Shown: positions 42,311-54,557 of the stretch, piece by piece | Layout of the letters: each line of letters opens with the position of its first letter | Numbering within the stretch: position 1 is the stretch's first letter | Source of the DNA: Phoronis australis | Lineage: Eukaryota > Phoronida > Phoronidae | Length of the DNA stretch: 64,000 bases | Assembly (NCBI GenBank): GCA_002633005.1 | Contig: NMRA01000056.1 | Coordinates: forward strand, 1,189,205-1,253,204 | Direction of reading: 5' to 3' | Notes under the pieces: generated by a model | What the model was told of the DNA's origin: nothing | The model's database searches: none | The model's input: only the letters and a program-made list of their open reading frames with translations | Translations under genes and position numbers: made by a program

Positions 42311-42316
42311 AATAAA
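42311..42316 (+). terminator. possible actin 1 polyadenylation signal, proximal
   Basis: AATAAA 1.0 kb after the stop codon, just beyond the palindromic 3' block. A second AATAAA at 42704-42709 is followed by AT-rich sequence and may be the main site. Choice between them not decidable here. Confidence 0.35.
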
Positions 42317-42703
42317 AAGTACTTCCTAGATAACGAGAGATTTCTATTTTTGCTAAATATAACATCAAAAATGCTTGCCTTACTCTTTAAACTGCAACAT
42401 TACTTGAGCTGGGAAGTAGACTTCCAAAGCACTATTGTCTCGTCCCGGTCAGAAGGAGTTGAATGACACTTTCCTGCTCACGTTTTAGAAATGGATATTG
42501 GGAACCGAGTCAACGAGACTGATGGTTTGTGAAGGATTTATTTAATTGCATTATACAATATACTTTCCCGTCAATGCATAGAAGCAGATTTTAAGGTGAA
42601 TTAGTTATAAAACTCTATAAGTCAAAGGTTTGAGCTGTGATATGTATTTGTATTTTGAAACATATTTGTAATTAATTTATATCGGAACATTTAAGTTCAG
42701 TTG

Positions 42704-42709
42704 AATAAA
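42704..42709 (+). terminator. possible actin 1 polyadenylation signal, distal
   Basis: AATAAA in the context GTTGAATAAACAAAG, 1.4 kb after the stop codon. Confidence 0.4.
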
Positions 42710-42729
42710 CAAAGAAAATTCAACAACAT

Positions 42730-44770
42730 TTTTTCGATTTCCGGTTAACCCGATGGAACTGGCAAAGCCAATCAAGCGCAGCCTTTCAAAACATGAGAAT
42801 CATATCGTAAAACCAACCTGTGAAAAAGACCAACAATTTTGGACACAGAAAATTTGACCACTAGTGAAAAATCTGGGAACAAACAAGAAAATTTAGTCAT
42901 ACAGAAATAAGAAACAACTGAACACTGTCTAAAATTATCTGATGTGATAAGATAATTGTAAACACCTGTAAGTCCTTTCAGGTTTCATCAAATAAATTTT
43001 TAATTGTCAATTATTAACCCAAAAAGGCATTTTCCTGATTCCTCAATGAGTAAGAAATTACTTAAAACATCAGACAGTGGTTTACGATCATGTGACTGAC
43101 TCCTTGTTTGAAAAGCATATTGTTTGCTTCAAACAAGAATTTCTAATAAATATGAATGGCAGGCTACTTCACGTTTGACATATACCCATGTTGTTCCTAC
43201 TGTATAAACCAGTAGTTAAGAAAGTGAGTCATAAGCTAGTGATTTACCCTCAAATAACGGAGATATCAGCCATTTTCTTCCATTTTTAATCAATGTCTAA
43301 AGTCTTCACATTTGATAGACATGTCTCCGTTAAGACTAAGTGTACAAAATTTTGTGTGAACCGACCCACGCTCTGAGAGAAATTGATGTTCAAAACTGCC
43401 GGAAGCGCAGAAAACCAAATCGCCTGACGAAGGCTGATAAATATCCGTCACGTAGTTGAAGCCAACAGAAGACAGCCAAAACATCCCGCAAATGAGTGGC
43501 ACACAAAGAATTTTTTAAAGAAAGGTACATTATGTACAATGCAGAAAAAATGGAAAAAGCCACGTGATTGACAATTGCCTAAAAAAAACATTTCACCCTT
43601 TCTGACAAATTTCAACGTCTCAAATGAAAGACAAGATCTAAATGTTATGTAGGACTTTATTGACAACATTGCATATTTAGCTAAATATCTACAAAACTAA
43701 ACTCTAACACAGTAAAACTATAAATTTTCCGGAATAAGTAAGTCTGAAGAATTATTTTTTATCTAACCGTTATTAATTGCGTCACGTAATCATGTCTTTC
43801 AAGTAAAATTTACCAACAAAGAAACGGACATTGACAGCAAAACAACTGCATCAATAACACGATCAAATTTTACTTTATGTAAAGGATCATGATATGATCT
43901 CAAAAAATGATGTAACAATTTTTAAAATATTCCATTTTCGTTTTATTCAACTTCTGTAGTTTTTCATGAAAAACATGAAATTCCTACAATTTATACTCCC
44001 CGTGCAAAAGTAGAACATTTTAAAAATGAGTTTTAATAACATTTTGGAAAGCAATGCATAAAGTAAGGCATCTGAAAATTTTCATAAGAATCTGATCAAC
44101 CATCTGAGATATGGCGTTCCAAAGTTAGCTGAACATTTTTCGACAGCCTGCATAACCTTAAAGCAAGGAGTTGTAATGCTGGAAATCTTTTATTTTATTC
44201 AAGCAGATTTTAACCCTTAAAACAACTTAAACACAAACAAAAGCAATAGAACTACGCATTAATAAAAATGTTACAGGCTTTTAGCTACATATCATAACTG
44301 AATTCGAAAATGCACATTTTCTGAAAAAAAGGACCGATACGGCAGATCGTGAACTATTTTATGAAGTCTGCCATCACAGCATAATATACCTAGTTTAATA
44401 CGATTTTTTGAGTTAGGAAGACTTTTTGAAAGAGATGTTTGCAAATTATTTTAAGATTTTAACATTGAAAATGTGTAATTAAAGTGCATTAGTAGAATTA
44501 AAAATATTTTAGCCACAGCTGATCATTTTGATTACTTTAAACATAATGAAAAAAACAACTTTATCAATTTTTGAAATTCAACAAATTTGACCAATATAAG
44601 TACCAAAACAAGCTGTATTAGCTAAATCCTAAATACATTGTTAACTAAATGAATATACAATGTGAATTTACAAAGTCATAACAGCCAGTTACTTGCTTTC
44701 TTTAGCCTTTCAAAAGAAATGCCAACAAGTGAACTGTCTATCCACTGAGAAACAATACCATCAGCCATAC
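42730..44770. other. spacer between actin 1 and actin 2
   Basis: 2.0 kb AT-rich DNA with an inverted copy of the dispersed AT-rich repeat (about 43700-43970). No exon of NDC1 or other recognisable gene on either strand. Confidence 0.6.
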
Positions 44771-44772
44771 AA

Positions 44773-44800
44773 AAAGTAGGTCAAATTGATGACCTATTTA
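44773..44800. promoter_or_regulatory. AGGTCA inverted repeat upstream of actin 2
   Basis: AAAGTAGGTCA, six-base spacer AATTGA, then TGACCTATTTA. Half-sites and spacing equal those before actin 1. One arm position differs from perfect symmetry. About 1.0 kb upstream of the CArG box. Confidence 0.6.
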
Positions 44801-45126
44801 ACACAAACCAGAGACTGGTCAGATTGCCTTGTGAAAATTGTCAAAGCTAGCCTTGTTCCCACTAAAAGGGATGGAAGCTGGCAAATGGACACTGGACTGG
44901 CTCTTATTGGACATAACAGGCCATGTCTTAGGCCAAAAGAAGAAAAAAAGAAGGCACTTCTTCGTGGCATATAGCAAAAAGAGGTCAAACCAATCATCAA
45001 GCTAAGGTAAATCTACCAGTAACTTAATTCCATGGGATGGTGTGAAAAGCAAACTGAGGAAATTAATGTTCTACAGATTAGCAACAAAACATATTTACAG
45101 CAACAGAAGTGTCATTCACAAAAACC

Positions 45127-45240
45127 CGTTTTTGTCTAGGATACAGTTAGCACTTTTGTGAGATAGTCCTGTTACATGAGCATGGGTAACTTAGTATGGA
45201 CATGACAGCAAAAGCGCTAACTGTATCCTAGACGAAAACG
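45127..45240. repeat. 33-bp-arm foldback sequence upstream of actin 2
   Basis: Left arm 45127-45159 and right arm 45208-45240 are near-perfect reverse complements (core TCTAGGATACAGTTAG) around a 48-base loop. At the matching place before actin 3 (about 54895) only the left arm is present. Confidence 0.85.
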
Positions 45241-45736
45241 TTTTTTCTGACTGCTGCCATATATGACAGACCGAACAAACTCCAGCGATTGTTTCTGCAT
45301 CAGAATTTACAACATCGCATTATATGGTGTATTGTTGCTTATAAGTCCGCAATTTTGACTTCACCTACTTAACGCTTGATGTATCAGAATATCGCCTGAA
45401 TCTTAAGTCAAGCATATGATGACCATGTATGGAAATTAAATGGGTGAATAAGCCAATATTGGTAATTATTTTTGTGAAAACAATCGGTAAAAGAATCAAA
45501 GAAGTTTACAAGCCAACCACATAAATGTTCTGCTGTTTTCAAGTTAAAAAAACTACATCAAACAGCGAATGACGGGGCAGAAATCACGAACGCAAAATAT
45601 TGTCACGGTTACCCAAAATTTGTTTGAATGCCACACAATAAATGTGTGGTTCTAAACTTACTAGAAAGAGTTGGCTAACTATTAACAAATCCTAGGCATG
45701 AAGATTATACTGCATTGTCAATGTCAGTGTTGTGGT

Positions 45737-45746
45737 CCTTATAGGG
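45737..45746. promoter_or_regulatory. CArG-like box, actin 2
   Basis: CCTTATAGGG, one mismatch from CC(A/T)6GG, lying 37 bp before the perfect CArG. The actin 3 counterpart (TTCTTACAGGG) is more eroded. Confidence 0.5.
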
Positions 45747-45773
45747 AATGACTCAAGGAATGATCCAATACGA

Positions 45774-45783
45774 CCATATAAGG
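45774..45783. promoter_or_regulatory. CArG box, actin 2
   Basis: CCATATAAGG, a perfect CArG. It also contains ATATAA and may double as the TATA element, since no other TATA box is obvious before the donor at 45884. Confidence 0.75.
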
Positions 45784-45805
45784 AGTGAACACAGTGCCAA
45801 GGATC

Positions 45806-45883
45806 AGACTTCATGCAAACTGGGATGTGTTCTGTAGACAAATCAAGTTTCTTGTGAGAAAAGCAACATCGTGTGAATTAAAG
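45806..45883 (+). other. non-coding first exon of actin 2
   Basis: Start approximate; end fixed by the strong donor AAAG before GTAAGT (45884). Size is close to the actin 1 leader exon. The leader intron runs to the acceptor AATTATAG at 46807. Confidence 0.6.
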
Positions 45884-46837
45884 GTAAGTATTTCGCAACT
45901 AAACCTGAAACCATACAAGCCTGGGCTAGCGAAATGGCTACTGCTCAAATGATTGGCTGCCTGGGCTTGAATGTTGCACTACAGGAAAAAATCCACATTT
46001 TACGTACTAGAAATGGAGATTTATTGTCGCAAATGGTTTGTACTACTACATCTACCCTTGGTTCTTGGGGAAAGCACTGTAGTTCAGCATGCATAAATCT
46101 GATCCAATAGGTCAGCATTACTTCATTTCACAAAAATGGATGAGAAACTCGTTTTTAATATCTGCTAGTCAATAGAGATAAAACTGGGTTTGGCATCCAT
46201 TTAAGTATCCCACAGCACAACAGTGGTAATTCATCAGCAACCCAAGAAAATGACTCAGACTTTGTTGGGATAGGCCAACTCTAAAATACCAAGCAATGAT
46301 TTAGAAAATGTTGCTAGACGTAAAAATTGCCTGTGATTCGCGTTTCCGGCTCGTTCAGCAGCAATTCAATTTCGGATGAGAGTGGTGATGTTTAACCTCC
46401 AAAGTACTTTGGCTATGAATTCAACATTCACAGCTGGGCAGCCCCTTTAAGTCATAGCCGTGCACTATTCCGAGATCCCTGAACTAAAATTTCGTTAGGT
46501 GGAAGGGAATATGCAGCTTTACATAATTACTTGACTTCTTAGCTGGCACTATTGGCTTACATGCGGGCCATTATATTGCATATTCATGACATTCTAAAGA
46601 ATATTCCTGACAGGTATTTGTTCAAAAGGCAGCATCGAACCAGGAAGTAATCTTCAGGGATCTATGCAATGTCAACGTGTTTGGTATTCCCATGACACAG
46701 GATAAATTTTGAAATCTAATTATGTTTGTAAGTCTTACACATTCAATGAAATTATAGCTTCGTGTCAAATGTTAATAAGAAATTCTTGTTGTTCATTTGA
46801 ATTATAGTAACTTAATTCCTGACCAAGATAAAACAAA

Positions 46838-49800
46838 ATGGAGTCCGATGATGATGATATCCCAGCAGTTGTTATAGACAATGGATCAGGGGTATTCAAG
46901 GCAGGATTTGGAGGAGACGATGCTCCAAGGGTGGTCTTTCCGTCAATTGTGGGACGACAGAGACACCAAGTGAGTTTTCAAATTAACATATTAGTTTTTA
47001 ATTGGCAAAATGATACAAATTCCAATTAACCTGGGAACATCAAGCACATTTGTTTGAAAGTTAATATTAACCTTAAGTAATTGCTTATTCTGAAACGGTT
47101 TCCCAACAGAAAATGTGAGTTCTTGATTTTTCAGAACTATGTGTGTTCACCACACGAAAATTAATTTTTGAGCAGATGAGAAGAAAATAAAGATGATGGC
47201 ATTAAATTAGATGAGGTATATACATAATATAAAAACCAGGAGTTATTATTACAAATGGTAATGTCCACATATTCAAGGTGTCACCCCCTCGTCAGTGTTT
47301 GGCTAAAGATGTCCATCACACCATCCTTCTAACTCATTTTATGATAAAAACATGGACCGATCACGAGAGCAATATCAGGTTACTGAGAGAGAGAGAGCAA
47401 TGTTGTTCTCTTGAGATGCATATAGTTGATATAACTGAAGGATTAGTCTAACAACATAATGTTTTATTACGTGTATGACCGAATTCTTCTTTGTTTTTAC
47501 ATGCTTTAATGTATTGCTGCTTGCTTTGTTTCCACTTTTAAGAGTTTATGCTTTCTGTAGCTTGCCATTGGTCAGTTCATCTGCCCTATGGGTGGTTTGA
47601 ATAAAAAGTGATATTGCCTACCCTGGCCACATCATCGCAGAATAGAAGTCATCATTTCAGCCAATCATACAAAAGAAGTATCAATTCCGTAGTTGTAAAA
47701 TAATGCATCTTACACACCAAAACACTCAGTTTCTGCTCAGTCAACCACAAATCTGAAATTTCTGTTTAAAGCAAGTACTGACTGGTACCGGAGACAAAGA
47801 CAGTTACATTGGCGAGGAGGCGCAGTTCAAACGCGACATCCTTACACTGAATTACCCTATGGAACATGGAATCGTCACTAACTGGGATGACATGGAGAAA
47901 ATCTGGCAACACGGCTATAACCAGCTGCGTGTCACTCCTGAGGAACACCCCGTCCTATTGACTGAGGCCACCCTTAACCCCATGGCCAACAGAGAAAAGA
48001 TAACCCAAATTATGTTTGAAAAGTTCAACACTCCTGCTTTCTATCTTGCCAAGCAAGCTGTAATGTCTCTGTATGCATCTGGGCGGGGCTCCGCAATCGT
48101 GCTTGAATCTGGCGACGGTGTTTCACATGTGATACCCCTTTATGAAGGTAAGTGCCCCTTGTTGTACTGATTTTGTAGCTTTCTTCGAAGGTGACATTTA
48201 TGTATCTGGGATTTTTAAAGCCACAAAGACGATTGGCAAATGCTGGCAGCCATGTTTTTTGGGAACTACCTTCCTGTTTTGTGATGTCAGGGTGACCTCA
48301 TACGGAATCCTCCCATATGATGGGTGCCAATTTGAGGAACTTGGACCCCCACTTTTCAAATCCTAAATGAGTCCTCGAGTCTGATTCAAATGGACTAAGA
48401 TTTTGTCTAAGGCAAAAGGCATGTCCAACTTATCAAGATTTACAGAAAATAAGTTGCCTAATGGATAATTGATTGTTTGAAAATCGGTAGACGTCTTTCA
48501 ACCTTCTTTGCTTACAAAATAACACCCTTTTTCATTTTAGTACCTCATATTGTAAAATGTCGAGACTCTATTACATACATGTGATAATTCCAATAAAACT
48601 GCCAGTAACATGTCAACTGTAGGTGAGAGAAAAACAGCTCAGGCTGTGGACATAGTGTTAAGTCATGATGCTTGAATCAGAGCACTAAGTACCAAATACA
48701 TTAGAATAATAGTTGCAGGATATCACAACCTCTTCCAAGGACTCGTGTGCAATAATGACTGGCAAAGCCCCACAAACCATTAATAATGTGTATTTATTGT
48801 CACCAGGCTATGTCACATTCCATGCCATCAATAGAATCGATCTGGGAGGAAGAGACATCACCTGTCACTTGATGAACATTCTGAATGAGCGAGGTTATAC
48901 GTTCTCTACAACAGGTAAACAGTTAACTACCACCTGACATGACCACTGCATCTTTTCTTTAATAGCAACAACAGAAGTAGTGAAATTGTGTGTAATTATT
49001 GTTACGAATAAGGATAGACTTCTTCAGGTCATTAGTGTTCACCAAAGCTACAAAACGATAAGACCTGTTGTCGTTGTCTGCCAGATATTCACTGAAATCA
49101 AGACTGGTGACCGTACCAATTGAATTCTCTTAAACTACTCTGCCATATATGGAATGGTATTCAGCCTCACCAGCACATTGTTAGACTGCAACTGCAGGTA
49201 TTACAAGGTCGATTGAATGCTGATGCTGATCTCAATAAGCCATTTTTCTAGTCAATAATATCCATTTAGCACCAGCTGACCACTATGCATCGCCTCCAGC
49301 AACAAAATAAACATACTTTCTCATGAACACTTTATGCAAAACCCAGTGTACCGTATTTCTACTTGCAAATGTAACACTGCAGGAGAAAGAGACATAGTCC
49401 GGGACATCAAAGAGAAACTGTGCTACGTTGCACTGGACTTTGAGCATGACATGGCTACACTGTGTCACTCTGCAAGCCTTGAGAAAAGCTACAAGCTACC
49501 AGATGGAAAAGTCGTAACCATTGGCAACGAGAGATTCAGAGCACCTGAAGCATTATTCCAGCCTTCTTTTGTTGGTGAGTGTATCTTTTGAAGGGTGTAC
49601 ACTCTTACTTTTCAAAAACAGAAGGTCCAGGGTCCAAACCAATGGACAAGTGTCTAAAAACTTGGGAACTTGTAAAATGTAGAGAAAATTTCAGAGAAAG
49701 GAGAGCTATCATCAACTTACATGAACTAAAACAAACTTACCAGCTTATTTTTTCATGCCAGTGCATAAGTTATGTCATCGATCAAAGTAACACGATTATT

Positions 49801-51631
49801 GTGTAATTTAGGTATGGACGGCCATGGTATTCACGAGATGGTGTATGACTCCATTATGAAGTGCGACATTGACATTCGAAAGCACCTGTACTGTAACATC
49901 GTTGTGTCAGGAGGCAACACTATGTATCCAGGTGAGGAGACGTCTTTTCAGACACTGAATTTGTCAGTTACTGACCTCTAAACTTGTCATGATCAAAGTG
50001 AAAGTCAATGAAAAGTGCGAAATGAGCACAAACAAATCTTGTAGAGCCTGACTTTGCAAGATACAGTTTACGGGCTACACTTGCGTTGTAATAAAAGGTA
50101 TCTCATTTTACTGTGCACTGTAACACGCCATTATCAAAGGTTGAATGTTTTTAAAAGTAAGAAACATCCAAGTGAACATAAACGGTAAGTGATCTGCACA
50201 GCTGTCAGTTCAGATAAGTTCTGATCAAAGCATTAAATCCATTAAATGCAGCTCCACTAAGTGTTTTTGACACAAATAGCAGCTCCATGAAGTGTTTTAG
50301 GCAGAGAGCCAGCTTCTTCCCCATTCAGTTGGGCAGACAATCATATCACTTTTGAAGCACCAAATGGCAACCCTACTCCGAATTCCAACTCAGTGAGAGT
50401 AGGATCTGTCAAAAGCTAGGACTACTTATAGGGACAGCATCAGTTTTTTAGGCAGAAAATGTATTTTTGGGATTACTGTTGTTCGAAGCATATATCGAGA
50501 AGTTCCATACTCGTCTGGGTTACCGACCAGGGCGATTAAATTGGGAATCTAAAAAACAGGGGTGGGCGGTAAGCATGGGCCCTTAAAAATGAAAAATTAA
50601 AAATTTCGGGAGTGGGCGGTAAACCGATCATGGGCGTTAACCCGAGCGAGTACGGTAATTAGCTTTTACCGGCTATAAAACATGATTTTGCTACAAATTG
50701 CCAATTCTGGCCATTTTTCCCTGGTCATATATAACCTTAACCAGACCATTTAGGTGATGACAACTCAATCGAAGATTGAATGCAGTTTGTTTGGAACGAC
50801 TTCTCTTCTTCTATCAGTCATGTATGTAACAAATCTTTGTCGACCAGTCTGAGGCATTTTGACTTCATAAAATTTTGCTAGAGCCGTTCGAAAATTGATT
50901 TTTACAATAGTGCATTGGAAGATTTGCATGAAATTTTGCACCCTAATTTTACGTGTGGTTTACGATACAGGGAATAATGCCCATCGCAAAATTAAAATTT
51001 ACCAAGAAAATAGGTTCATTCATAACAAAAAACGACATCATTAACTTAACAAAATTTCTTTTTGGTATAAATGTTCAAGATAAAATTTAAAAAACACTAA
51101 CAATTTTCTAAATTATCTCTTCGATTCTGTCTGATGCAACTTTTTCATGAAATCCTGAAAGCCATAATTTTTCATAGCACCTCATGCAAAAGCAGATATT
51201 ATAGTTTAAAAACAATTCCCGACAACGCTTTGGAGAACAGTGCACCAAGTAAACTATCTGAATTTTTTTAATCCGGCTAGCCCTTCCTGAGATATCACAT
51301 GTCGAATTTAACCAAATTTTGGCATTTTATTAGAGTCTCACATAACAAACAACAATGAATGAGATAATAGAACAACTTATTGTTGAAATTATTAAACTTC
51401 TTGGAGCTTGAAATTCTCATTGCAGGAATTGGTGAACGTATGCAAAAAGAAATATCAGTCTTGGCTCCCAGCAGCGTAAAAGTGAAAATCGTTGCTCCGC
51501 CAGAGCGTAAATACTCGGCGTGGATTGGTGGATCCATCTTGTCATCTCTGTCAAGCTTCTCACAGATTTGGATCAGCAAACAGGAATATGATGAGAGTGG
51601 ACCAAGCATTGTGCACAGGAAGTGTTTCTAA
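46838..51631 (+). CDS. actin 2, divergent actin, six coding exons
   Basis: Full-length but unusual actin. Coding exons: 46838-46969, 47772-48147, 48807-48914, 49383-49574, 49812-49931, 51426-51631; sum 1134 bp = 377 aa plus stop. Intron positions equal those of actin 1. N-terminus is three residues longer and more acidic (MESDDDDIP). In standard beta-actin numbering: Cys17 is Phe, Met44 is Leu, Met47 is Thr, one residue is missing in the HHTF stretch (87-90), Asp154 is Glu ([10 protein letters not shown]), Pro172 is Phe, Asp187-Tyr188 are Cys-His, Thr303 is Asn. Gln137, His73, His161, Arg177, Lys213-Glu214 and the RKCF end are kept. The open frame, intact splice sites and mainly conservative changes argue for a functional gene, probably with altered nucleotide handling or partners. 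Confidence 0.95.
49010..49240 (+). repeat. SINE-like repeat in actin 2 intron 4
   Basis: Carries GTTGTCTGCCAGATATTCAC, AAATCAAGACTGGTGACCG, and tRNA-like CAGCCTCACCAGCACATTG plus AAGGTCGATTGAATG. The orthologous copy in actin 3 is at about 58395-58620, so it predates that duplication. Confidence 0.6.
50508..50652. mobile_element. 145-bp MITE with TACTCG inverted ends, actin 2 intron 6
   Basis: Left end TACTCGTCTGGGTTACCG; right end is the reverse complement of TACTCGCTCGGGTTAACGCC. The interior has GGGTGGGCGGTAAGCATGGG and GAGTGGGCGGTAAACCG. It interrupts the SINE-like repeat. The matching copy in actin 3 is 59988-60133, so insertion preceded the duplication of the pair. Confidence 0.75.
50930..51290 (-). 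repeat. dispersed AT-rich repeat family in actin 2 intron 6
   Basis: Resembles 43700-44150: AAAATTTACCAA, a run through TTTTTCATGAAATCCTGAAA or a variant, ATGCAAAAG, and a TGAGATAT segment near the end. The actin 3 copy is joined at an N (62636), losing ~360 bp relative to this one. Confidence 0.6.
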
Positions 51632-52303
51632 TTGGACGATTTGAGCACCGGAAAAGTGCTTGATTGACAAACTTGGACTTAAGAAATGCTTTGACAGCAA
51701 TTGTTTACGTGTTTAATCTGTTTTGCTGACAGATACTTTTACACTCTAAGATAGTCATGGGTCATGTCTCTTGTTCCTAAAACTGACGATGGGCTTGATT
51801 GGTATGAAGTCCCTTGACTGACCAATATACTCACATCAAGTGTCTGTGACGGATTAGCACATCTGAGAATAGAAAATTGGTGACTCACTTGAACAAAAGT
51901 TTTTAGAGATCTGCGCAAGACTGAGACGCGATTGTCACTCAAAAGATTTAAACATAATTTTGAAGACTGCAGTCCACAACAGACCAATATCAATGTATTG
52001 TCGTTATCAATTGTAACTAAAAAAACATGACAAGATTTTGAAGACTTTGCAGTCCTATAGACCACAACAGACCAATATCAATGTATTATCTTTGCCAATT
52101 TTAACTAAGAAAATGTGACCAGATGATCAAGATCTAGATGTATTTAGAAATCTAAAAATCAATTAAACAGTCAAATTCTTGTTATCAGCTATAGTGTTAG
52201 AAGTGTATATTGCCATGCAACTGTGCTTGACATTACAGTTAGTGAAAATAATGATCCCGGTTATCTTGGACAATACATTTTTTTCCATTTCAATTGTTGT
52301 TCT

Positions 52304-52461
52304 CCTGGGATGAGTTGCACAAATCTTCAAACGTTATCCACTGAATAAGTTTGATTGTTGCACGGCATCAGATGCATTGTTCAACAATAACAACGTGACG
52401 CGTGATAATGCGACGTCATTGTTGCCAAACGGCGTATAACTTATACGCAACTGGGCCCTGG
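52304..52461 (-). mobile_element. 158-bp foldback element, reverse orientation, after actin 2
   Basis: Reverse complement aligns end to end, at equal length, with the element after actin 1 (41918-42075). Flanks TTGTTCTCCTGG and GTGTGTAATTAG are in the same order as at actin 1, so only the element is flipped. Confidence 0.8.
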
Positions 52462-52505
52462 TGTGTAATTAGTATCCACGGAACAATAGGAAGTGATGGA
52501 CCAGC

Positions 52506-52674
52506 ATCTTGGTTCTGCATTCACTTCCACTGAGCAACAGGAAGTGATGTCATCGACCCAACAAATGGCATCCATCTTGGTTCTGCATTCACTTCCACTG
52601 AGCAACAGGAAGTGATGTCATCGACCCAACAAATGGCATCCATCTTGGTTCTGCATTCACTTCCACTGAGCAAA
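52506..52674. repeat. 68-bp tandem repeat, about 2.5 copies
   Basis: Units begin at 52506, 52574 and 52642 with ATCTTGGTTCTGCATTCACT. The first two are essentially identical and the third is partial. Confidence 0.9.
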
Positions 52675-52795
52675 CACGAATGACCGATACCAACTGTGCA
52701 ATAGGGAGTAAGACATTATGTTTCCTCCATGGAAGTGAATGCAGAACCAAGATGGATGCCATTTGTTGGGTCGATGACATCACTTCCTGTTGCTC
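52600..52795. repeat. 66-bp perfect inverted repeat after actin 2
   Basis: 52600-52665 and 52730-52795 are exact reverse complements (start GAGCAACAGGAAGTGATGTC) separated by 64 bases. They are part of a larger palindromic block, 52291-52831, whose outer arms CTGTTCCCCTGG-type sequence also mirror each other. Actins 1 and 3 have diverged versions. Confidence 0.95.
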
Positions 52796-52899
52796 CATGG
52801 ATAGTAAGTACATACCAGGGGAACAGCAATTAGCACAGGACAATGTATTTCCAAAAGAGCCACGGATGTCTATTTATGCTTGCGTTACGGTTTAACATG

Positions 52900-54550
52900 C
52901 AACATTACCCCAGTTGACTCGGAATTATAAAAGAGTACCGGATGGGAAGTAAACCTCCCATGCAGGCCTTCATGCAGCGTATGCCCTAGCACTAATCTGA
53001 GCTACCTGGCAAGGACGCCCAATGTCAATAAGAACCTTTCAAGTTTGGACTCACACATTGTAATGGATACTAGGAAGCCTCTGAAGGCTCACAGTGGGGG
53101 CTCTTTTTTCAAAGCATGAAGAAATATACAATGTATATACAAAATATATGCATTGTTGCTATTTTGACACTTGATTGACAGCATTGTAAGTCTTAGTCTA
53201 CACAGTTTTGTTTAGTAAAAATGCTCACCATAGAAGACTGTTTTATAAACTTAGATGTAAAAACCTTGATCTAGGCATTTTTTTGTAAAAAAATCTGTGT
53301 GTTTGGGGGTATTNCGTCGGAATCATGGATGCCCTGGAATATTGGGAACCCCATTTTGGACACCCTATTTTCAAAATCCTGGATAAATGCATTGGCGTCC
53401 CGGTCAGAAGGAACTGAAAGATCTACTCATGTTTCCGAAACCAATATTAGGAACTGGGCCAATGAGCCTGACGATTTGTGAAGAATTTACTAATTTACAT
53501 ATAACAAAACATCTTTTAGTAATGCGTAGACGTACGTTCAAGTTAAAAAACTATAAACCAGTCAGTCAAAGGTTTGTGCTGTGGTTGCAGTTAAGAAATG
53601 AAATTTACAGTAGGAGCATAGCACACGTAGCCTGTATCTAAATACATGCAGTAAACTGAATACTGTAATGCTCTCTTGGTATAAAATCGCTGTACTTGAA
53701 TGACTTCACTTCGTCGGGTATTCTTGTAATGTTGTGTCATTTTATTTTTGCCTGTGATGAGACAAGAAGAGTCTCCAAATATAGCTGTCATTTTAATCAT
53801 TAGTTTCTTATGTCTCTTGGCCGACTGCTTCACTGTTGTTCAGTGAACGACCGTCAAAGGTACAGAGAGGTCGAGAGAACGTTGTTGAAAATTATTAATC
53901 ATGAACATTGTCCTTTGTTCAACAAATTTTGTCAACACGAGGGGCTGCTAACCAATTTATTCCGAAGATACGAATATTAAGCTTTTAAAAACCCCAGGAC
54001 AGTTTCCTTAGATAAAAATGTCACCTTTTCTGACAAGTTTCAATGGCCAAATGGAAAACAGCATCTCAAATCAAGGAACTTTCAGGTAATCCTTCATTTC
54101 ACTTCAGGATTGCTCTAGTTAGCTTAAGCACATGGAGTCATTTCAACAAATTTTAACTTAAACACAGAAAAAAGCAATAGTGTTAATAAAAATGATAAAG
54201 GTTTTCATCTAAATATTAATATGTGAAGTTGAAAATGCACATAGCAAGAAGTGATCGATACGAGAGTTCTTGAACTATTTGATGAAGCCTAAACCTAAAG
54301 AGGCTCACTATGGAAATGGCGACTGCATGAATAAGAACTTTACACAATACATGTACCAAAACAAGCTGTATTAGCAAAATCCTATGAAAATACATGAAAC
54401 GTTTCCTAAATAAATATAGCAATGTGGAATTATAATGCCAAAATATCCATTTACTTGCTTTCTTTAGTGTTTCAAAAGAAATGCCAACAAATACCATTGA
54501 CACATAGGAAGAATAGCAAGAAGCTTGCACAACTCCACACAATATATTGA
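52900..54550. other. spacer between actin 2 and actin 3
   Basis: AT-rich. CGTCCCGGTCAGAAGGA at about 53398 and following sequence parallel 42440-42560 after actin 1, so the duplicated unit extends here. One N at 53314. No gene recognised. Confidence 0.6.
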
Positions 54551-54557
54551 CCATACA

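Larger units (their letters stand above)
41895..42320. repeat. degenerate long inverted repeat in the actin 1 3' region
   Basis: The left arm around the foldback element (TTGTTCCCCTGG, then GTGTGTATTTACCATG) is mirrored at 42255-42310 by GTGGATAGTAAATACACACCAGGGGACCAGCAATT-type sequence. The equivalent palindromes after actins 2 and 3 are better preserved. It may form a hairpin in the transcript or DNA. Confidence 0.65.
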
